From: TC-15 sp034437275
GTDB lineage: Bacteria > Chloroflexota > Anaerolineae > Aggregatilineales > Aggregatilineaceae
Assembly (NCBI GenBank): GCA_034437275.1
Contig: DAOTUD010000147.1
Location: 1 to 18,663, forward strand
Length of the DNA: 18,663 nt
Direction of reading: 5' to 3'
Positions 13,918 to 18,663 of the stretch are shown here, one piece after another. The notes beneath the pieces are model-generated. The model did no database searches and had not been told where the DNA came from. It saw only the letters and a list, made by a program, of their open reading frames with translations. Positions within the stretch are counted from its first letter, which is position 1. Every line of letters starts with the position of its first letter. The position numbers and the translations under genes are program-made.

Positions 13918-16900
13918 ATGGCCCGTCAAACAAATTCGGTGACCGCTTGGGAAGCCACCGTCACGATTCCAACCTATGAAATCGGACAGCCAGACAAAAA
14001 CCCGATGTTCCTTGAAAAACGGGTGTACCAGGGCAGCAGCGGCGTGGTCTATCCGCACCCGATCATCGAACGTGTCTTTGATGAGAAAGTGGACAAAGAT
14101 TATACTGCCGTTTTTATGGAAAACCATTATCTCAAAATAATGCTTTTGCCCGAGATCGGCGGCAGAGTGCAGATGGCACTCGACAAAACCAACAACTATC
14201 ACTTTGTGTACCACAATACAGTCATCAAGCCGGCCCTGGTGGGGTTGGCCGGCCCCTGGATTTCAGGCGGGATCGAGTTCAACTGGCCCCAGCACCACCG
14301 CCCCAGCACGTTCGCCCCGGTCGAGTACCGGATCGAAGAAAACGCGGATGGCAGTCGGACCGTGTGGTTCAGCGAGATCGAGCGGATGTTCCGCACCAAG
14401 GGCATGGTCGGCTTCACGCTTTATCCCGATTGCGCCTATCTGGAACTGAACGTGCAACTGTATAACCGGACGACCGTGCCGCAGACCTTCATGTGGTGGG
14501 CGAATCCGGCAGTCCATGTCAATGACGATTACCAATCGGTTTTTCCGCCCGATGTTCACGCTGTGATGGATCATGGCAAGCGGGATGTGTCCAGCTTTCC
14601 GGTTGCGACCGGCACCTACTATAAGATGGATTACGCGCCCGGCACGGATATTTCACGCTACAAGAACATTCCGGTTCCTACCTCATACATGGCGTATCAC
14701 TCCGATTTTGATTTCCTGGGCTGCTACGATCATGGCGTCCAGGCGGGCATGATGCATGTCGCCAATCATCATGTGGTTCCGGGCAAGAAGCAGTGGACCT
14801 GGGGCAGTGGCGATTTTGGGCAAGCATGGGACCGGCAGCTTACCGACGACGATGGGCCGTATATCGAATTGATGTGCGGCGCATACACCGACAACCAACC
14901 GGATTTTTCGTGGATTATGCCGGGTGAGGAAAAACGCTTCACGCAGACCTTCATGCCCTATAAGCAGATTGGGACTGCGAAAAATGCGTCGAAAGAGGCT
15001 GTGATCAACCTGGAGCTTGCGAACGGAGTAGCGCGTCTGGGCGTCTACGTGACGTGCCCACGCACGGTAACGGTTCAGTTGCTGCACCAGGCCGACGCCA
15101 TTTTCGAACGCACGATCGCGCTTGATCCTGCCGGAGCCTTGCTGGAAGCCGTCGCCGTTTCGCCAGCGGCACGCCCTCAGGAGTTTACCGTACGGGTACT
15201 GGATGGCGACCGGGAACTCATCGCGTACACGCCGCTGCCCGATGGCGCTGACGACATTCCCGCACCGGCCACCGCCGCCCAACCGCCCGCGGCAATTGAG
15301 TCGAACGAGGAATTGTTCCTCAACGGGCTGCACCTGGAACAGTATCGCCACGCGACCTACGAGCCAGAGCCGTACTATGAAGAAGCGATCCGCCGCGATC
15401 CGTTGGACAGCCGCGCGAACAATGCGTTGGGCCTGCTGCATTTCCGGCGTGGTAAATTTGCAGCAGCCGAAGCCTTTTTCCGCACGGCGATCACGAGTCT
15501 GACGCGGCGCAATCCGAATCCGTATGACGGCGAGCCGCATTACAACCTGGGGCTGGCACTGAATATGCAGGGTCGCTATGCAGAAGCCTTTGACGCGTTC
15601 TACAAAGCAGTCTGGAATGCGGCGTGGCGCAGTCCGGCGTATTTTGCGTTAGCCCGGATCGCGTGCCGGAAGGGCCAGTATGAGGAGGCACTTGCGCTGC
15701 TCGACCACGCGCTGGTGACGAACGTACACTATCAGCAGGCACGCCATCTAAAGATCGCGGTGCTGCGTCGCCTGGAGCGCCCGACCGACGCGCAAACCGA
15801 AGTTGAGCGCAGTCTGGCAGCAGACCGGCTCGATTTAGGGGCATGGTACGAGCGCTATTTACTCACCGGGGATACTGCTTATCGGGCATTGATGCGTGAT
15901 CACGTGCATAACTATATCGAGATCGCGCTCGATTATGCTCACGCTGGGCTGTTTGCGGACGCACTCCGGCTGCTGGATGACGCGCCGCTGGCTGATCCGA
16001 TGGTGCGCTATTTCCAGGGATGGATCCATCTGCAAGACGGGGATCAGGCCGCTGCGCATGGCCGGTTTGCCGCAGCCAAAATGCTGCCGCCCGATTACTG
16101 TTTCCCCCACCGGAACGAAGCTGTCCCCGCGCTGCAAGCGGCGAGCACGCTTGATCCGCACGATGCCCGCGCGCCGTACTATCTCGGCAACTTCTGGTAT
16201 GCGCACCGGCAGTATGACGACGCCATCGACGCCTGGGAACAGGCGCAAGCCCTCGATCCCGACTTCGCCACCGTGCAGCGCAATCTGGGGTTAGCGTACA
16301 TGAATAAGCGCCACCAACCCGCGCGTGCGCTCGACCACTACGAACGGGCATTCGCGCTCGATCCGGCGGATGCGCGCGTGCTTTTTGAGCTCGACCAACT
16401 CCACAAGAAAACAGGAACGGCACCCAGCGATCGCCTCACACGGCTGGAGCAGCATTTGACATTGGTGGCCCAACGCGACGATCTCAGCCTGGAACGAGTC
16501 GCGGTATTGAATCTCATAGGGCGTCACACCGCTGCGCTTGATACGCTGATGGCGCGCACGTTCCACCCCTGGGAAGGCGGCGAGGGTAAAACCACCGCGC
16601 AATATGTGGTGAGTCTGGTCCAGATCGCCCGGCAGCAACTCGTGAAAAGCCAGTTTGAAACAGCGATTGAGACGCTCGAACGGGCGCAGGTGTATCCGCA
16701 CAATTTAGGCGAGGGCAAACTCGCCGGCGCGCAGGAGAATCACATCTTTTACTATCTCGGCCTTGCCTACGAGGGGTTAGGGAATTTCGATCGTGCGGAA
16801 GAGTATTTCCAACGCGCATCGGTGGGCCTTTCCGAGCCGGCGTCGCCGATGTACTACTATGATCAGCCGCCGGACATGATCTTTTACCAGGGCCTCGCGC

Positions 16901-17220
16901 TCCAGCGGTTGGGCAAACCGGACGCGGCGCGGAATATCTTCCAGAAACTGGTCGACTATGGGCGCGACCATTTGCATGATACCATTGTAATGGACTATTT
17001 CGCCGTTTCATTGCCCGAGTTTTTGGTTTTTGACGACGATCTGAACCAGCGCAACCAACTGCACTGCCACTACATGCAAGCCCTGGGATATCTTGGTTTG
17101 CGGGATTTCGATGCTGCTGACCAGCACTTTAGAGCAGTCCTTGACCTGGAGCCAGCGCACCTCGGCGCAGCGCTTCATCACGCATTGTTAGCTGACATGA
17201 AAAAGGAAAAGGCGCAATGA
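13918..17220 (+). CDS. DUF5107 and TPR-repeat protein
   Basis: The product has about 1100 residues. The N-terminal part (about 20-365) is a DUF5107 domain, a galactose-mutarotase-like beta-sandwich. Visible blocks are ENHYLKIMLLPEIGGRV, GGIEFNWPQHHRPSTF, YNRTTVPQTFMWWANPAVHV and WDRQLTDDDGPYIELMCG. A beta domain of about 100 residues follows, then tetratricopeptide repeats over about 490-700, 740-820, 930-1010 and 1045-1085 (for example NALGLLHFRRGKFAAAEAFF and YYLGNFWYAHRQYDDAIDAW). No signal peptide is seen, so it is probably cytoplasmic. ATG 13918 is preferred over ATG 13915 because AGGAGG (13906-13911) is then 6 bases away. It overlaps the downstream epimerase-like gene by 4 bases. DUF5107/TPR proteins recur in carbohydrate clusters; a role in binding or isomerising a sugar or glycoside is inferred and no reaction is established. 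Confidence 0.88.
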   Translation: MARQTNSVTAWEATVTIPTYEIGQPDKNPMFLEKRVYQGSSGVVYPHPIIERVFDEKVDKDYTAVFMENHYLKIMLLPEIGGRVQMALDKTNNYHFVYHNTVIKPALVGLAGPWISGGIEFNWPQHHRPSTFAPVEYRIEENADGSRTVWFSEIERMFRTKGMVGFTLYPDCAYLELNVQLYNRTTVPQTFMWWANPAVHVNDDYQSVFPPDVHAVMDHGKRDVSSFPVATGTYYKMDYAPGTDISRYKNIPVPTSYMAYHSDFDFLGCYDHGVQAGMMHVANHHVVPGKKQWTWGSGDFGQAWDRQLTDDDGPYIELMCGAYTDNQPDFSWIMPGEEKRFTQTFMPYKQIGTAKNASKEAVINLELANGVARLGVYVTCPRTVTVQLLHQADAIFERTIALDPAGALLEAVAVSPAARPQEFTVRVLDGDRELIAYTPLPDGADDIPAPATAAQPPAAIESNEELFLNGLHLEQYRHATYEPEPYYEEAIRRDPLDSRANNALGLLHFRRGKFAAAEAFFRTAITSLTRRNPNPYDGEPHYNLGLALNMQGRYAEAFDAFYKAVWNAAWRSPAYFALARIACRKGQYEEALALLDHALVTNVHYQQARHLKIAVLRRLERPTDAQTEVERSLAADRLDLGAWYERYLLTGDTAYRALMRDHVHNYIEIALDYAHAGLFADALRLLDDAPLADPMVRYFQGWIHLQDGDQAAAHGRFAAAKMLPPDYCFPHRNEAVPALQAASTLDPHDARAPYYLGNFWYAHRQYDDAIDAWEQAQALDPDFATVQRNLGLAYMNKRHQPARALDHYERAFALDPADARVLFELDQLHKKTGTAPSDRLTRLEQHLTLVAQRDDLSLERVAVLNLIGRHTAALDTLMARTFHPWEGGEGKTTAQYVVSLVQIARQQLVKSQFETAIETLERAQVYPHNLGEGKLAGAQENHIFYYLGLAYEGLGNFDRAEEYFQRASVGLSEPASPMYYYDQPPDMIFYQGLALQRLGKPDAARNIFQKLVDYGRDHLHDTIVMDYFAVSLPEFLVFDDDLNQRNQLHCHYMQALGYLGLRDFDAADQHFRAVLDLEPAHLGAALHHALLADMKKEKAQ

Positions 17221-18170
17221 CCCGACTATCCGAGACTACCTGGTACAGCCAGCCGGCCTGGGCGCTGGAAAGCGACGAACTGCGGGTGATCACGGTCCCC
17301 GGTATGGGCGCAAAAATCGTGTCGATTTTCAACAAAGTCGCCGATTACGAATGGTTGTTAGGTCCAGCCGATCGTCCCTTCAAACCAGTCGACTATGGCG
17401 CATCATTTGTTGACCAGGACATGAGCGGGTGGGACGAGATGTTCCCAACGATCAACGCATGTCACTATCCTCTGGATGGCCCGTACAAAAACGCGGCCTT
17501 GCCCGATCATGGCGAAGTGTGGGCACTCCCGTGGGAGCGAGTGGAAGCGGCCCCGGCTGCCCTGGCCTTTCAGGTGAGTGGTCGCGCCCTGCCTTACCGG
17601 CTGACACGTACCATGTCCTTACCGGATGCTCAAACGCTGCGCCTCGATTATGCAGTAGAAAACACCGGTGATGTGCAGCTCGCCGGCCTGTGGGCAGCGC
17701 ATCCCCAGTTTACGGCTCCCCCTGCCACCGCGATCCGTCTGCCAGACTCGACCGACACCGTGATCGCGGTCCAACCGCTGGGCGATTGGTGCCCGGTTGG
17801 CACACGGCTGCAATGGCCCGTTGCCACCGCGCCGGAAGATCAACGGATTCGCCTGGATCGGGTCACGTCGGCGCAAGCGCAGACATCCCGGAAGGTATAC
17901 CTTCCCCCCGATGATCCGGTATCGTGGGCCAGATTGATCGAAACGGATGCGAATCATTGGTTACACATGGCGTGGGATGTGTCCCGGGTCCCGTACTTAG
18001 GCATTTGGGTCGACGAAGGACGCTATAATCCGGCGCTGACAATTGCCTTTGAACCATCAACTGGCTTTTATGATGACCTATCACTTGCGTCGGAAAAGGG
18101 ACGGGTTCCCAGTTTAGCGCCGGGAGACACATCGGAATGGTCAATAACCGTGCAAGTCGGAGCCGGCTAG
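17217..18170 (+). CDS. Aldose 1-epimerase-like protein
   Basis: The 317-residue protein has the layout of aldose-epimerase / galactose-mutarotase fold proteins. It has an early strand of the form ALESDELRVITVPGMGAKIV (about 16-35) and a central acidic segment GWDEMFPTINACHYPLDG (71-88) followed by LPDHGEVWALPWE. Later it has a strand-rich half with LWAAHPQFTAPP and a C-terminal YLGIWVDEGRYNPALTIAFEP (about 259-279). His and Glu residues in DHGE, AAHPQ and FEP are plausible equivalents of the mutarotase His/Glu pair. ATGA at 17217-17220 joins it to the DUF5107 gene, so translation is coupled and the two products probably act together. It would interconvert sugar anomers or a relative of these. 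The exact substrate cannot be read. Confidence 0.82.
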   Translation: MTRLSETTWYSQPAWALESDELRVITVPGMGAKIVSIFNKVADYEWLLGPADRPFKPVDYGASFVDQDMSGWDEMFPTINACHYPLDGPYKNAALPDHGEVWALPWERVEAAPAALAFQVSGRALPYRLTRTMSLPDAQTLRLDYAVENTGDVQLAGLWAAHPQFTAPPATAIRLPDSTDTVIAVQPLGDWCPVGTRLQWPVATAPEDQRIRLDRVTSAQAQTSRKVYLPPDDPVSWARLIETDANHWLHMAWDVSRVPYLGIWVDEGRYNPALTIAFEPSTGFYDDLSLASEKGRVPSLAPGDTSEWSITVQVGAG

Positions 18171-18204
18171 TTCGGGTAGACCCTTTTTAACTATAGTCAG
18201 GCAT

Positions 18205-18414
18205 TTATCGCTCCTGCAGCGTAACTGCTTGAGCAACTGTGTCACGCCGTAAACGGTCGACTTCGTCACGGGTGATATTGCTCTGGCCCAGGGTGGTGGC
18301 CTTGGCAGCCCCGGCAGCGACCCCCATCCGTAAGGCATCCTGCAGCGGCTCTCCGCGTATGAGTGCCAGCGTCATCCCGGCCAGCATACTGTCACCTTCA
18401 CCGATGGCCCGCGC
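18205..18414 (-). pseudogene. 3' fragment of a PfkB/FruK-type sugar kinase
   Basis: The minus-strand product reads ARAIGEGDSMLAGMTLALIR, continuing GEPLQDALRMGVAAGAAKAT up to a TAA at 18205-18207. This is the C-terminal third of PfkB-family kinases (1-phosphofructokinase / tagatose-6-phosphate kinase branch), with the catalytic Asp in GEGD and the AAGAA nucleotide-site helix. Recognisable kinase sequence stops near 18414. Beyond that the minus frame is the His/Val-rich antisense of another gene. Only about 70 of some 310 residues remain. It is convergent with the epimerase-like gene, 34 bases apart. It would phosphorylate a sugar or sugar phosphate if intact. The cut may be real or an assembly artefact. 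Confidence 0.75.
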
Positions 18415-18663
18415 AACAAGCCCAACGGCCTCAACAAGGGCCTCAAGGCCGCCAACAACGACGTCGTGTGCATTTTCGACGCCGAAGACGAGCCGCACCC
18501 CGAAATCTACAACGTGGTCAACACCGTGATGGTGCGTGACGAGGCCGACGTGGTGCAGTCGGGCGTGCAGTTGATGAACTTCAAATCGACCTGGTTCTCG
18601 GCGTTCAATGTGCTGGAATACTTCTTCTGGTTCAAGTCGGGCCTGCACGCCTTTACCCGCGCC
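18391..18663 (+). CDS. Glycosyltransferase family 2 fragment, cut by both the junction and the window end
   Basis: In the + frame starting at 18391 an uninterrupted product runs to the last base with no start codon. It reads VTFTDGPRNKPNGLNKGLKA, then ANNDVVCIFDAEDEPHPEIY, then QSGVQLMNFKSTWFSAFNVL and EYFFWFKSGLHAFTRA. The KPxGLNxGL block, the FDAEDEPHP metal/nucleotide-binding segment, the QSGVQ strand and EYFFWF helix are typical of processive or cellulose-synthase-like GT2 enzymes. Third codon positions are almost all G or C (AAC, GGC, CTC, AAG, GTC, GTG), much more so than in neighbouring genes. The frame overlaps antisense to the kinase fragment over a few codons, so the true junction lies at about 18400-18425. 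Confidence 0.75.

Noticed and set aside
14683..15540. A 285-codon minus-strand frame
   Set aside because: It lies fully inside the DUF5107/TPR gene, whose family motifs are unambiguous.
18174..18190. GGGT-AG-ACCC followed by five T between the epimerase-like gene and the kinase fragment
   Set aside because: The stem is only 3-4 bp, too weak to call a terminator with confidence.
18415..18648. Extension of the kinase frame to an apparent Met start on the minus strand
   Set aside because: The added residues are His/Val-rich and non-kinase; the + strand of the same bases encodes clear GT2 sequence.

Overview
The window looks like a carbohydrate-utilisation island from an environmental bacterium, probably Chloroflexota (Anaerolineae-like) or a similar lineage. 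That guess rests on gene content only: several uroporphyrinogen-decarboxylase-like (UroD-like) methyltransferases with a corrinoid protein, a DUF5107/TPR protein, an IS701-type stub and moderately high GC. No rRNA, tRNA or CRISPR array was found, so the taxonomy is an inference.

Layout from left to right. (a) 1-690: an IS701-type transposase stub (-), a terminator-like hairpin and a promoter. (b) 690-1508 (+): a secreted cyclase/kynurenine-formamidase-like protein, closed by a clear terminator. (c) About 1650-1740 (-): a relic of a WD40 repeat. (d) 1753-10829 (-): seven closely spaced genes. In transcription order these are a duplicated, fused AraF-like sugar-binding protein, an AraG-like ATPase, an AraH-like permease, three UroD-like proteins and a small B12-binding corrinoid protein. 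(e) 10916-11484 (-): a decayed short-chain dehydrogenase. (f) 11676-13779 (-): an AraC-type regulator followed by a fourth UroD-like gene carrying two single-base frameshifts. (g) 13918-18170 (+): divergent from the regulator, an 1100-residue DUF5107/TPR protein translationally coupled to an aldose-epimerase-like protein. (h) 18205-18663: the 3' end of a PfkB-type sugar kinase (-), joined abruptly to a glycosyltransferase family 2 fragment on the + strand with a very different codon style. This last join may be an assembly chimera.

How it could work together (inference): the AraC regulator senses a sugar or glycoside. The AraFGH-type transporter imports it, and mutarotase-fold proteins and a sugar kinase process it. 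The UroD-like proteins with the corrinoid protein could remove a methyl group from the imported compound and pass it to a C1 carrier. Corrinoid methyltransferases embedded in a sugar-import operon are the most interesting signal here, and O-demethylation of methylated sugars or glycosides is the hypothesis to test. No corrinoid activase and no identifiable folate methyltransferase lies in the window.
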